From the NCBI GenBank assembly GCA_002379985.1, contig DFVG01000001.1:1-43814 (forward strand): a DNA stretch of 43,814 nucleotides. Reading direction: 5' to 3'. Below, piece after piece: positions 33,206-41,737 of this stretch. Under the pieces are notes generated by a model. That model had not been told where the DNA came from and searched no databases. It saw nothing but the letters and a program-made list of their open reading frames with translations. Source of the DNA: Flavobacteriaceae bacterium UBA4166. Its GTDB lineage: Bacteria > Bacteroidota > Bacteroidia > Flavobacteriales > Flavobacteriaceae. A program made the translations under genes and the position numbers. The first letter of the stretch is position 1. Each line of letters opens with the position of its first letter.

Positions 33206-34417
33206 TTACTCCACTGAAATCTGCCGCTGTTTCTTTAGAAACGAAACAACATATCCATACCGAACGAACAATGCAATGAACAACGGGATAAAACCGATGG
33301 CAAATCGTTGAACTCCGGTAAGCCAGTGAAAGGTAAGTAGCAGCAGCAGTAGGATCAAAAAGATCACGTAGCGTTGTAGCCAATGCTTCGGAAACTTTTT
33401 ACTGATACCATAACAAAAAAATAAGGATAGTGGGAACGCCCATAACAAATTGTAGTTAAAGGCGGTCGCGCTGTGATCGGTGCCCCACCATAGAAACGCT
33501 AAGGCAACACCAATGAGCCCGGTTATTAAGAAAAGAAATCCATCTAGAAACCGACTTCGATGTCCTTGTTTCCAATCGCGGTAGGTCACCCATACAATGA
33601 GGAGTGCTAAGATTCCGAAGACGAACAACGGACTCATAAAAAAGGAGGATCCCTGAGGAGGGGCTTTCGATTCGTACAGACGATTGCTTTCTCTCACCAA
33701 GGGAACACGAGTGCCATTTTTTACAATCGTTGCGGTAGCGGTAGCTTTATGCACATATTCCGGCAAAAATTGGTGTTCCCATGGGGTCGCTTGTTTGTCG
33801 GTTACCGCACCAATAGCAACGTCCATCCCTAAGCTTCCCCAGGAATTCAATGCAACATTTTCGCGGATCAACTCTCGAAAGGTTTTAGGATCTTCCACAT
33901 ACGTGCCGTATTGCAGTTCGCTATTGGCCAAGACTTCTGCGAGTACATCCCGAGGTTGTGTGGCGCAATTGTCGTAAAAGAAATCGTACAAGTATTTTTT
34001 GTTTTCCGGCTTAGCATTGTTCTGAAGGTATTCAAAAAAGGCTCGTTTTTGCGCTATGCTAAGGTCTAAAACTTGTTCTTTAACGGTTCTGTCTTGACGC
34101 TCGTAAATGGCAAGAAATTGATCGAAGGGCCATACCTCAAGCTGGTACAATAGTTTTCCTTGCGCAAATTTGGTGTAGAAGTTGGGCGTGTCAAAATCAT
34201 ACACTCCGTAATTATAGGCATAATCAAATTTTGGGTCTTGAATTCGGATGGCGGTGTGCCCGAAGGAATCGTAGAGGTTTTCCCCGGGGCCTACGGTAAT
34301 CAGGCTTACTTCTGCTTCCGGCGAAAGGGAAATAGGTTGCGCTGTTGCTTTTGAAATCCACAGAAAGATGATGCATAGGAGCAACTTACCACAAGCTTGG
34401 ATGTTTTTCATACTCAA
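33206..34417 (-). CDS. DUF4105-domain protein (Lnb-type periplasmic domain) with C-terminal membrane region
   Basis: This minus-strand protein has up to 403 residues; starts at 34417 and 34411 are both possible. A signal peptide is clear at the N-terminus (LLLCIIFLWISKATAQ). The DUF4105 region follows, with LITVGPGENLYDSFGHTAIR, YNYGVYDFDTPNFYTKFAQG and FFYDNCATQPRDVL. The conserved His and Cys suggest a papain/NlpC-like active site, but no reaction is known to me. The last ~150 residues hold four or five membrane segments (FVFGILALLIVWV and others). It is convergent with the priming transferase (5-base gap). It is common in Flavobacteriia and probably not part of the polysaccharide operon. 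Confidence 0.8.
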   Translation of the reverse strand: MSMKNIQACGKLLLCIIFLWISKATAQPISLSPEAEVSLITVGPGENLYDSFGHTAIRIQDPKFDYAYNYGVYDFDTPNFYTKFAQGKLLYQLEVWPFDQFLAIYERQDRTVKEQVLDLSIAQKRAFFEYLQNNAKPENKKYLYDFFYDNCATQPRDVLAEVLANSELQYGTYVEDPKTFRELIRENVALNSWGSLGMDVAIGAVTDKQATPWEHQFLPEYVHKATATATIVKNGTRVPLVRESNRLYESKAPPQGSSFFMSPLFVFGILALLIVWVTYRDWKQGHRSRFLDGFLFLITGLIGVALAFLWWGTDHSATAFNYNLLWAFPLSLFFCYGISKKFPKHWLQRYVIFLILLLLLLTFHWLTGVQRFAIGFIPLFIALFVRYGYVVSFLKKQRQISVE

Positions 34418-34454
34418 AAATACAGCAATTATTCGGAATGAATTCCGCTAGGAA

Positions 34455-35525
34455 TTAACGAAAGATACTCCAATCCAATTTTAAAGAAAAGATATTGGAA
34501 TACAGCGCGGCACTTTGGTCGCCAATATCGGTCAAGGCATAATCTACTTGAATGCCTTTGTATCTAAAACCTACGCCAATATTGGGTTGAAAGCCTACAG
34601 AATCGCTTCCGTCTAGTTGCTGGATGTTCTGAAAATTCCCTACTCCGGCGCGCACAAACACCATATCGATATATCCAAATTGGAGTCCGAATGCCGGTGT
34701 CATGCTCGCAAAAGAACTAGAGACGAGATCGTTGGTTTCCGCGAAGCGGAAATTTAAATCTAACTCGGTCAACAATTTATAGTCATAGTGAAACACAAAC
34801 TCTTTGGCCATTCCCAACTGTAGCTTTGGGATGGTAATTTCGGTAGTTTCCGGAAGTTCTTGGTTTTGGCCTTCTACCGCACCTTGAATCGTAGCAAATT
34901 GTTCTTCATCAATATTCCACGCATTAAAGGTGGTGGTAATATCTCGCGCCATGAGTCCGAATTTCCATTGGTTCTTCGTTTCAAACTGAATGGCAGCATC
35001 CAGTCCAAACCCCCAAGAAGATGCAAAATCTCCAATAATTCTACGGATCACCTTTGCGTTCACTCCAATGTTGAGTCCGTCGAGCGGCAATTTTCGTGCA
35101 TACGAAAAAGTTACGCCATAATCGGCTGTAGAGAAAAGGCTAATACGGTTGTAGTCAATATTACCTTGATCATCAATCAGCTGTGTGGTGTTTAAAATAT
35201 CATCCACTCCAAAGCGGATCACCGACAAAGCGACGGCACTTCTGTCATCTAACGGCATGGCAAAAGCGGCATAGTCGTAATTAGCGATATTGGCAAAGTA
35301 GGAAGCGTGCATCAACGAAAGTTGATTGTCCTCCAGATGCACCAACCCAGCCGGATTCCAATAGCCGGAATTTACATCCATGGAAGAAGCCACCACGGCA
35401 TTTGCCATACCGAAAGCGGCCGCATCAACCCCAATATTCATAAATTCATTCGAATATTTTCGGGTGGTTTGCGCTCCGGCGGTTAGAAAGACCATGAAAA
35501 AAGCAAGGAGTACTGTCTTTTTCAA
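34455..35525 (-). CDS. PorV/PorQ-family outer-membrane beta-barrel protein
   Basis: This protein of 356 residues has a signal peptide (MKKTVLLAFFMVFLTAGAQ). The N-terminal segment FMNIGVDAAAFGMANAVVAS, followed by MDVNSGYWNPAGL, is typical of the UPF0164/PorV/PorQ group, which shares the FadL-type barrel. The rest alternates short polar and hydrophobic strands and ends in Phe-Arg after SLKLDWSIF, as outer-membrane barrels often do. PorV and PorQ work with the type IX secretion system in Bacteroidota. This copy may be a side paralogue ('PorV2') rather than the core component. It lies 37 bases upstream, in gene direction, of the DUF4105 gene. Confidence 0.75.
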   Translation of the reverse strand: MKKTVLLAFFMVFLTAGAQTTRKYSNEFMNIGVDAAAFGMANAVVASSMDVNSGYWNPAGLVHLEDNQLSLMHASYFANIANYDYAAFAMPLDDRSAVALSVIRFGVDDILNTTQLIDDQGNIDYNRISLFSTADYGVTFSYARKLPLDGLNIGVNAKVIRRIIGDFASSWGFGLDAAIQFETKNQWKFGLMARDITTTFNAWNIDEEQFATIQGAVEGQNQELPETTEITIPKLQLGMAKEFVFHYDYKLLTELDLNFRFAETNDLVSSSFASMTPAFGLQFGYIDMVFVRAGVGNFQNIQQLDGSDSVGFQPNIGVGFRYKGIQVDYALTDIGDQSAALYSNIFSLKLDWSIFR

Positions 35526-35541
35526 GCTATTAATTTTGGTG

Positions 35542-35549
35542 CAAATATC
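35542..35549 (-). promoter_or_regulatory. Bacteroidota -7-like element (GATATTTG) for the PorV-like gene
   Basis: On the minus strand GATATTTG matches TAnnTTTG in 7 of 8 positions and lies 17 bases before the ATG at 35525. The surrounding ~100 bases are very AT-rich, as expected for a divergent promoter region shared with pssA. Confidence 0.35.
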
Positions 35550-35626
35550 TCATTATTTTACACAATAGTAAACTATAATTTTAATCACATATTGTATGTG
35601 GAAGTGTTTAGACGCAAATAGTTTCT

Positions 35627-35634
35627 TATTTTTA
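35627..35634 (+). promoter_or_regulatory. Bacteroidota -7-like element (TATTTTTA) for pssA
   Basis: TATTTTTA matches TAnnTTTG in 7 of 8 positions and lies 18 bases before the ATG at 35652. AT-rich sequence makes chance matches common here. Confidence 0.35.
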
Positions 35635-35651
35635 CAGGAATCACTCATTTT

Positions 35652-36392
35652 ATGCGAAAACAAGTACCAAACATTATTACCTCCCTTAATTTACTCTGCG
35701 GTTGCATCGCCATTCTTTTTGCGGCATCGGGGGCATTGGTAACGGCGGCGGTCTTTGTTTTTTTAGGAATTTTCTTCGATTTCTTTGATGGACTTGCTGC
35801 ACGTTCGCTACAAGCAGAAAGCAAAGTAGGTTTAGAACTCGATTCTCTGGCAGATGTGGTTACCAGTGGTGTAGCACCTGCTGTGGTAATGGTGCAATTG
35901 CTTTCGGAAGCGTTTACCGGCAGCTATATTGAAATGGAATCTTTGTTAGGGGACAACACCTGGAATCATAGTTGGGCGGAGTGGTTACCGTTCATCGGAC
36001 TCCTAATCGCAGTGGCTTCGGCCTACCGATTGGCAAAATTCAACGTGGATACGCGACAAACCGATTCTTTTATTGGACTCCCAACGCCGGCCAATGCTTT
36101 GTTGCTCTTAAGTATTCCGTTGATCTTGGAATATCAAGCAACGCCGGCCTTAACCTCTTTTTTGCTACAACCTTGGTTTCTGATCGTGTTGACCATTATT
36201 AGTTGCGTGCTATTAAATGCGGAAATACACCTCTTTGCCTTAAAATTTAAGACCTGGGGAGTCAAAGACAATCTGTTGCGCTATTTGTTTTTAGTGGGAA
36301 GTGTGGTCGCAATAGTATTCTTGCATTTTCTTGCCATTCCGATCATCATCATAAGCTATATACTGCTTTCATTACTCCTTCCGAAGCAATAA
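35652..36392 (+). CDS. pssA: CDP-diacylglycerol-serine O-phosphatidyltransferase
   Basis: PssA makes phosphatidylserine from CDP-diacylglycerol and serine, the first step toward phosphatidylethanolamine. The 246-residue membrane protein opens RKQVPNIITSLNLLCGCIAI. The CDP-alcohol phosphotransferase motif D-G-x2-A-R-x8-G-x3-D-x3-D is complete: DGLAAR, then G, D and D in VGLELDSLADVV. Several hydrophobic segments follow. SLNLLCG at the start is typical of the type II PssA found in Bacteroidota. Its stop codon directly abuts the stop of the convergent lptB gene. Confidence 0.92.
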   Translation: MRKQVPNIITSLNLLCGCIAILFAASGALVTAAVFVFLGIFFDFFDGLAARSLQAESKVGLELDSLADVVTSGVAPAVVMVQLLSEAFTGSYIEMESLLGDNTWNHSWAEWLPFIGLLIAVASAYRLAKFNVDTRQTDSFIGLPTPANALLLLSIPLILEYQATPALTSFLLQPWFLIVLTIISCVLLNAEIHLFALKFKTWGVKDNLLRYLFLVGSVVAIVFLHFLAIPIIIISYILLSLLLPKQ

Positions 36393-36419
36393 TTAGAAGA
36401 GTAATTTTTTCTTCCGAAG
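36378..36419. terminator. Candidate bidirectional terminator at the pssA/lptB junction, framed by two CTTCCGAAG copies
   Basis: AATTA (36391-36395) and TAATT (36402-36406) form an AT stem that is followed by a T-run. CTTCCGAAG occurs at 36378-36386 and 36411-36419, on either side of the stem. Each copy is itself an interrupted palindrome, so the two can pair with one C-C mismatch and lengthen the hairpin. The convergent stop codons lie inside. Confidence 0.35.
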
Positions 36420-37133
36420 CTCGAAATTCTGCCCTAAATAAACTTTTCGAACCATCTCATCACTAGCCAATTCTTCGGGCTCTCCGTGTTTTAAGATGCT
36501 TCCTTCAAACATTAAGTAAGTACGGTCTGTAATGGCCAGGGTTTCTTGTACATTGTGATCGGTAATGAGAATCCCGATATTCTTGTTCTTCAACTGTGCA
36601 ACAATGCGTTGAATATCTTCAACCGCAACCGGGTCTACTCCGGCAAAAGGTTCATCGAGAAGAATAAAGTGTGGATCTGTGGCCAAGGCTCGGGCAATTT
36701 CTGTTCTTCGGCGTTCGCCACCACTCAATAGATCGCCGCGATTCTTGCGAATATGGCCTAAGCCGAATTCTTCGATCAGCGATTCCATCTTCATGTGCTG
36801 CTCCTTCTTAGAAAGATCGGTAAGTTGCAACACACTTAAAATATTGTCTTCAATGCTTAATTTCCGAAATACAGAAGCTTCCTGCGCCAAATAACCAATT
36901 CCGTTTTGAGCGCGTTTGTACATCGGGAATTTCGTGATATTAGTACCTTCCAAGAAAATTTGTCCGCCATTAGGCTTGATCAAACCAACGATCATGTAGA
37001 AGGAGGTGGTCTTTCCAGCTCCGTTGGGACCTAGAAGTCCGACGATCTCCCCTTGGTTCACTTCCACAGTAATGCCTTTCACCACCTTACGACCTTTGTA
37101 AGATTTGATGAGGTTTTCGGCGCGAAGTTTCAT
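36393..37133 (-). CDS. lptB: LPS export ABC transporter ATP-binding protein
   Basis: LptB is the ATPase that drives LPS extraction from the inner membrane. The protein has 246 residues from the chosen ATG at 37133 (MKLRAENLIKSYKGRKVVKG); upstream in-frame starts at 37142 and 37148 are possible. Walker A is GLLGPNGAGKTTSF, the Q-loop is GYLAQEASVFRKL, the ABC signature is LLSGGERRRTEIARAL, Walker B is FILLDEPFAGVDP, and the switch His is in ITDHNVQETL. The YLAQEASVFRKL form is specific for LptB. It lies last in the minus-strand group kdsD-like / tatC / CMD / lptB. Confidence 0.95.
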   Translation of the reverse strand: MKLRAENLIKSYKGRKVVKGITVEVNQGEIVGLLGPNGAGKTTSFYMIVGLIKPNGGQIFLEGTNITKFPMYKRAQNGIGYLAQEASVFRKLSIEDNILSVLQLTDLSKKEQHMKMESLIEEFGLGHIRKNRGDLLSGGERRRTEIARALATDPHFILLDEPFAGVDPVAVEDIQRIVAQLKNKNIGILITDHNVQETLAITDRTYLMFEGSILKHGEPEELASDEMVRKVYLGQNFELRKKKLLF

Positions 37134-37191
37134 TTGTTTCATACCCACTAGCTGAACGATAAAGGTAGTATTATATTTTCCGAAGCAAAAA

Positions 37192-37539
37192 TTATTCCTT
37201 GGCCTCTAGGGCTTCCCAATATTCGTAGGCACGTCGTAGGTGGGGTATCACGATGGTTCCGCCAATGAGCAGCGAAATGCTAAGGGCTTCTACTACCTCT
37301 TCTTTTGATATACCCAGTTTGTGGCAGGTTTCCAAGTGGTACCGCACGCAATCATCACAACGTAGGACTAGAGAGTTTCCTAACCCCAGTAATTCTTTGG
37401 TTTTCTTCGGAAGGAGTCCTTCCGCGAACGCATTGGTATCTAGGTTAAATATTCTGCGGATCACCTTGTTATTGTCGGCCAGCAGTTTTTCGTTCATTTT
37501 CGAACGATAGGCATTAAATTCATCAACGGGATTAGCCAT
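37192..37539 (-). CDS. Carboxymuconolactone decarboxylase / AhpD-like family protein
   Basis: This small protein of 115 residues has the C-x2-C site RCDDCVRYHLETCHKLG, with the usual His after the second Cys. That site marks the AhpD-like redox branch of the CMD family. The helix ISKEEVVEALSISLLIGGTI fits the same family. Likely activity is thiol-based peroxide reduction or a related redox step; true carboxymuconolactone decarboxylase activity is unlikely. Its start overlaps the tatC 3' end by 8 bases, so the two are coupled. Confidence 0.88.
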   Translation of the reverse strand: MANPVDEFNAYRSKMNEKLLADNNKVIRRIFNLDTNAFAEGLLPKKTKELLGLGNSLVLRCDDCVRYHLETCHKLGISKEEVVEALSISLLIGGTIVIPHLRRAYEYWEALEAKE

Positions 37540-38371
37540 GGGATTGTTTTCTTTTTTTGTTTTGGTTCCGAATGACGGCTCGGGAAATAAAAATGCTGAT
37601 TTCGTATAAAATGATGACTGGAACGGCTACGATCACCTGACTTGGAATATCGGGTGGTGTGATCACTGCGGAAACAATAAGCACGATGACCAAGGCAAAT
37701 TTTCGGTATTTCCGAAGGAATTCCGGTGTTACGAGTCCGATTTTCGTCAAGAAGTAAATGATGATAGGGAGTTCAAAAATGATTCCGCTGGCAAGCACAG
37801 AAGCCCGTACCAAGCTGATGTAACTACTCAGGTCAAAATCATTGAAGACCTGTTCACTTACTTGATAATTTCCGAGGAAATTAATCGACAATGGCGTGAC
37901 CACGTAATAGCCAAAGAGTACGCCTGTAAAGAATAAAAGCGAAGCTACAATAATAAAACCGCGCGCACTTTTACGTTCGTTATCGTGCAATCCCGGACTC
38001 ACAAATTTCCAGAACTCATAGATCACATAGGGGAAAGCCAGGATAAAACCGGCGGTAATGGAGGTCCAGATATGCGCGGAAAATTGCCCGGCCATGGTTC
38101 TACTCTGTATTCGAAAGGGAAATTCGGCTTCACAAAAACTACCTTCAAACCCTAAGAATTGCGCTCCTTGGCATAAAAGTTTATAGGTAGGAAATTCCGC
38201 TTTGTTCTTCGGCCCTAAAATGAGCACATCAAAGATAAATTCTTTGAAAATAAAGGCAATCGTGCCAAAGATCACAACCGCCAAGGTAGAGCGAATTAAA
38301 TGCCAGCGCAGTTCTTCGAGGTGATCGAGAAACGACATTTCAGGTTCCGGCTGCGGTAATTTTTTTGCCAT
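37532..38371 (-). CDS. tatC: Sec-independent protein translocase subunit TatC
   Basis: TatC is the receptor subunit of the twin-arginine export system. The protein has 279 residues with six expected membrane segments. The N-terminal cytoplasmic motif MSFLDHLEELRWHLIRS, the segment FPYVIYEFWKFVSPGL and the later ASGIIFELPIIIYFLTKIGL are hallmark TatC sequences. VSAVITPPDIPSQ precedes the last segments. The insert between the first two membrane segments (FLGFEGSFCEAEFPFRI region) is longer than in E. coli, as is usual in Bacteroidota. No tatA gene is adjacent. Its ATG overlaps the stop of the upstream isomerase gene by one base. Confidence 0.96.
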   Translation of the reverse strand: MAKKLPQPEPEMSFLDHLEELRWHLIRSTLAVVIFGTIAFIFKEFIFDVLILGPKNKAEFPTYKLLCQGAQFLGFEGSFCEAEFPFRIQSRTMAGQFSAHIWTSITAGFILAFPYVIYEFWKFVSPGLHDNERKSARGFIIVASLLFFTGVLFGYYVVTPLSINFLGNYQVSEQVFNDFDLSSYISLVRASVLASGIIFELPIIIYFLTKIGLVTPEFLRKYRKFALVIVLIVSAVITPPDIPSQVIVAVPVIILYEISIFISRAVIRNQNKKRKQSHG

Positions 38372-39336
38372 TATATAATTCCTTCTTTGGTCAGATTATG
38401 AATATGAACCACTCCGGCATACCGTCCTTTTTTTGTGGCCAAGAGTTGGGTGATCCCATGCGTATCCATCATTTCCATGGCTTCAACAGCCATAGCGTCA
38501 TTCTCGATGACCTTTGGGTTGGCGGTCATAATATCTTTTGCGGTAAGTCCGTCGAAACTATTTGCCTTGGTCAGCATACGTCTTAGGTCTCCGTCGGTAA
38601 TGATCCCCACTATCTTATTATCTTCAACCACTGCGGTGACCCCGAGCATCTTTTCGGTAATCTCAACAATCACATCTTTTACGTTCGTGTTAGGGTGTAC
38701 CCGTGGTTTTTCATTCAATTCAGTGAGGTCGCTTACGCGTAGATAGAGTTTTTTCCCCAAGGAGCCTCCCGGGTGGAATTTTGCAAAATCCTTGCTTGAA
38801 AATCCGCGAAGGTCTAACAAGGCCATTGCTAAAGCATCACCAATTACCAACTGTGCTGTGGTACTGGTAGTAGGGGCTAGGTTGTTAGGGCAAGCCTCTT
38901 TTTCTACATAGGCGTGTAGAACAAAATCGGCTTGTTTGCCTAAAAAAGACGCTCTATTCGAGGTAATGGCAATTAATTTATTGTCAATGGCTTTTATCAA
39001 AGGCACCAAGACTTTAATCTCGGGTGTGTTTCCACTTTTAGAGATGCAAATCACAACATCGTTCACTTGAATGGTACCAAGATCGCCATGAATGGCATCT
39101 GCGGCATGCATAAAGATAGCCGGAGTTCCGGTGGAATTTAATGTGGCTACGATTTTCGTCGCGATATTCGCGCTTTTTCCAATTCCGGTAATGACCACTC
39201 TTCCTTTGCTATGAAGGATATGTTGTACGGCTTCGGCAAATTCTTCATCTACTAGTTCTTTCAGATAAGAAATAGCGTTACTTTCTGTCTCGATGGTTTG
39301 TTTTGCAACCGTAATGATTCGATCTTTTTCGTCCAA
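38371..39336 (-). CDS. kdsD: KpsF/GutQ-type arabinose-5-phosphate isomerase
   Basis: This enzyme interconverts ribulose-5-phosphate and arabinose-5-phosphate, the first step toward Kdo for LPS. The 321-residue protein has an N-terminal SIS domain with VVITGIGKSANIATKIVATL, HAADAIHGDLGTI and ISKSGNTPEI. Two C-terminal CBS domains follow (IVEITEKMLGVTAVVEDNKI and DIMTANPKVIENDAM regions). The start appears to be TTG at 39336: upstream in this frame a TGA is met within about 11 codons and no ATG intervenes. It heads the minus-strand group with tatC, CMD and lptB. Confidence 0.92.
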   Translation of the reverse strand: MDEKDRIITVAKQTIETESNAISYLKELVDEEFAEAVQHILHSKGRVVITGIGKSANIATKIVATLNSTGTPAIFMHAADAIHGDLGTIQVNDVVICISKSGNTPEIKVLVPLIKAIDNKLIAITSNRASFLGKQADFVLHAYVEKEACPNNLAPTTSTTAQLVIGDALAMALLDLRGFSSKDFAKFHPGGSLGKKLYLRVSDLTELNEKPRVHPNTNVKDVIVEITEKMLGVTAVVEDNKIVGIITDGDLRRMLTKANSFDGLTAKDIMTANPKVIENDAMAVEAMEMMDTHGITQLLATKKGRYAGVVHIHNLTKEGII

Positions 39337-39475
39337 ATCTTCCGTGGTTTTAAATTTGTTACTGTTTCAGAATTTAGTATCTTTAGGTAGATAATGATGG
39401 CGTTTTGCCCCCATAATGAACCTTTATACGCCGTTCATTCTTTACAAGTGTAATACAAAGGTTGCAAAATTACAA

Positions 39476-39504
39476 TTGTTATCCAGTTAATACAATAGTA
39501 TTTG
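39476..39504 (+). promoter_or_regulatory. Candidate recQ promoter (TTG ... TAGTATTTG)
   Basis: TTG at 39476 lies 17 bases before TAGTATTTG (39496-39504), near the -33/-7 spacing of Bacteroidota promoters, though the -7 box has one extra base. The GTG start of recQ is 35 bases downstream. The rest of the 202-base gap between the isomerase and recQ shows a further TATCTTTA at 39378-39385 but no gene I can support. Confidence 0.4.
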
Positions 39505-39538
39505 CAGAAAGCAAGACAGGAAAAAACCTATATGCAGC

Positions 39539-41737
39539 GTGGCTGAAGAAGTGGATATTTACAAATCTCTGAAGCATTATTTTGGATTTAGTTCTTTTAA
39601 AGGACTTCAAGAAGATGTCATAAAGAGTATTCTCAGCGGTCATGATACCTTTGTGATTATGCCCACAGGTGGTGGGAAGTCGCTCTGCTACCAATTACCC
39701 GCGTTGATGAAAGAAGGGACCGCCATCGTGGTTTCTCCATTGATCGCGTTGATGAAGAACCAAGTAGACGCTCTTCGTTCGGGTTCCTCAGACGACGGTA
39801 TTGCACACGTCTTAAATAGTTCCCTTACCAAAACAGAAATAAAAAAAGTGAAGGACGATGTTTCTTCCGGTATCACTAAGTTGTTGTACGTGGCACCCGA
39901 GTCGCTTACCAAAGAGGAAAATGTTGCCTTCCTAAATTCGGTGACGATTTCTTTTGTAGCCATCGATGAGGCGCATTGTATTAGTGAATGGGGGCATGAT
40001 TTCCGCCCGGAATATCGCAACCTTAAAAAGATCATTGAGCGCATAGGTTCCAATATTCCTATCATCGGCCTTACGGCGACAGCCACCCCAAAAGTACAGG
40101 AGGATATCCTAAAGAATCTTCAAATTCAAGATGCCAATACCTTTAAGGCTTCCTTTAACCGGCCTAATTTATATTACGAAGTCCGCCCTAAAACGAAGAA
40201 CATTGATGCCGATATTACTCGATTCATCAAGAAGAATGAAGGAAAAAGCGGGATCGTTTATTGTTTGAGCAGAAAACGTGTTGAAGAGCTTGCTCAGACC
40301 TTACAGGTTAATGGAATTAAAGCCGTTCCCTATCACGCAGGGCTAGATGCCAAGACACGCGTACGCCACCAAGATATGTTTTTAATGGAAGATGTGGATG
40401 TGGTGGTGGCAACCATTGCCTTTGGAATGGGAATCGACAAACCCGATGTTCGTTTTGTGATCCATAACGATATTCCCAAAAGTATTGAAAGTTACTATCA
40501 GGAAACAGGGCGCGCCGGAAGAGATGGAGGCGAAGGACACTGTTTGGCGTTTTACAGCTATAAAGATATTGAGAAATTAGAAAAATTTATGAGCGGCAAG
40601 CCAGTGGCCGAACAAGAAATAGGACATGCGTTGCTTCAGGAAGTGGTCGCTTTCGCGGAAACTTCTATCTCTCGCCGAAAATTTATTCTCCATTACTTTG
40701 GGGAAGCATTTGATAACGAGACCGGCGAGGGAGGCATGATGGATGATAATATGCGTCATCCCAAAACAAAGATAGAAGCGACTAAGGAAGCCAAAAAACT
40801 CTTAGAGATCGTTCAGAAAACCCACGAGCAATACAAAGCGAAGCAAATCGTCAATGTGTTGATCGGTAAGATGAATGCCATGATCAAATCGCATCGAACC
40901 GACACCCAACCGTATTTTGGGAGCGGGTCTGATCATGATGCGGAATACTGGATGGCGCTGCTTAGACAATTATTAGTAGCCGGATATCTTCGGAAGGATA
41001 TAGAAAGTTATGGCGTGATAAAGCTCACCAAACGAGGATCTGAATTTATTGCAAACCCGGGTTCGTTCACGATGACAGAAGATCATTCCTACAAAGACGC
41101 GAACGATGATGGGGTGATTACAGCCGAGTCGGGGAGCGGTGCTGTGGTAGATGATACTCTTTTTAAATTGTTGAAAGCAGAACGTAAAAAGGTTGCTGAC
41201 ACGCTACAACTTCCTCCTTTTGTTATTTTTCAAGATCCTTCTTTAGAGGATATGGCCTTGAAATATCCGGTAACGGTCGATGAGTTGAGTAACGTACACG
41301 GAGTAGGAGAAGGGAAGGCTAAAAAATATGGTGGAAGCTTCTTGACATTGATTCAGAAATATGTAGAAGACCATCAAATTGAACGTCCTGACGACTTTGT
41401 CGTAAAATCCACTGGAAGCAACAGTGCCCTTAAGCTGTACATCATTCAGAATGTAGATCGAAAACTGCCTCTTACGGATATCGCTTCGGCCAAAGGCCTT
41501 GAAATGGACGCCTTTATCAAAGAAATGGAAGCCATCGTCTACAGCGGAACCAAGCTTAATATTGATTATTACTTGGAAGACATATTAGATGAAGACCAAC
41601 AAGAAGAAATTCATGAGTATTTCTTAGAAGCAGAAACCGATAAGATCGATGTGGCTATGGAAGAATTTGAAGGCGAGTACGACGAGGAAGAATTACGACT
41701 CTACCGCATTAAGTTTATCAGTGAAGTGGCGAACTAA
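39539..41737 (+). CDS. recQ: ATP-dependent DNA helicase RecQ
   Basis: RecQ unwinds DNA 3'-5' in recombination and repair. The protein has 732 residues, longer than E. coli RecQ (about 610). Motif 0 is FGFSSFKGLQEDVI, Walker A is MPTGGGKSLCYQLPAL, the DEAH box is AIDEAHCISEWGHDFRPEYR, and motif VI is YYQETGRAGRDGGEG. A winged-helix (RQC) region follows, then an HRDC domain (FKLLKAERKKVADTLQLPPF). An acidic C-terminal tail of about 130 residues follows that. The four Cys that bind zinc in E. coli RecQ are absent: the matching stretch after YFGEAF reads DNETGEGGMMDDNMRHPKTK. The GTG at 39539 is taken as start because the nearby ATG is in another frame. Its end overlaps the convergent GNAT gene by four bases. 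Confidence 0.95.
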   Translation: MAEEVDIYKSLKHYFGFSSFKGLQEDVIKSILSGHDTFVIMPTGGGKSLCYQLPALMKEGTAIVVSPLIALMKNQVDALRSGSSDDGIAHVLNSSLTKTEIKKVKDDVSSGITKLLYVAPESLTKEENVAFLNSVTISFVAIDEAHCISEWGHDFRPEYRNLKKIIERIGSNIPIIGLTATATPKVQEDILKNLQIQDANTFKASFNRPNLYYEVRPKTKNIDADITRFIKKNEGKSGIVYCLSRKRVEELAQTLQVNGIKAVPYHAGLDAKTRVRHQDMFLMEDVDVVVATIAFGMGIDKPDVRFVIHNDIPKSIESYYQETGRAGRDGGEGHCLAFYSYKDIEKLEKFMSGKPVAEQEIGHALLQEVVAFAETSISRRKFILHYFGEAFDNETGEGGMMDDNMRHPKTKIEATKEAKKLLEIVQKTHEQYKAKQIVNVLIGKMNAMIKSHRTDTQPYFGSGSDHDAEYWMALLRQLLVAGYLRKDIESYGVIKLTKRGSEFIANPGSFTMTEDHSYKDANDDGVITAESGSGAVVDDTLFKLLKAERKKVADTLQLPPFVIFQDPSLEDMALKYPVTVDELSNVHGVGEGKAKKYGGSFLTLIQKYVEDHQIERPDDFVVKSTGSNSALKLYIIQNVDRKLPLTDIASAKGLEMDAFIKEMEAIVYSGTKLNIDYYLEDILDEDQQEEIHEYFLEAETDKIDVAMEEFEGEYDEEELRLYRIKFISEVAN

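Noticed and set aside
39688..40086. Minus-strand open frame of 132 codons inside recQ
   Set aside because: It lies wholly opposite the conserved helicase motifs of recQ and shows no recognisable family; treated as a shadow frame.
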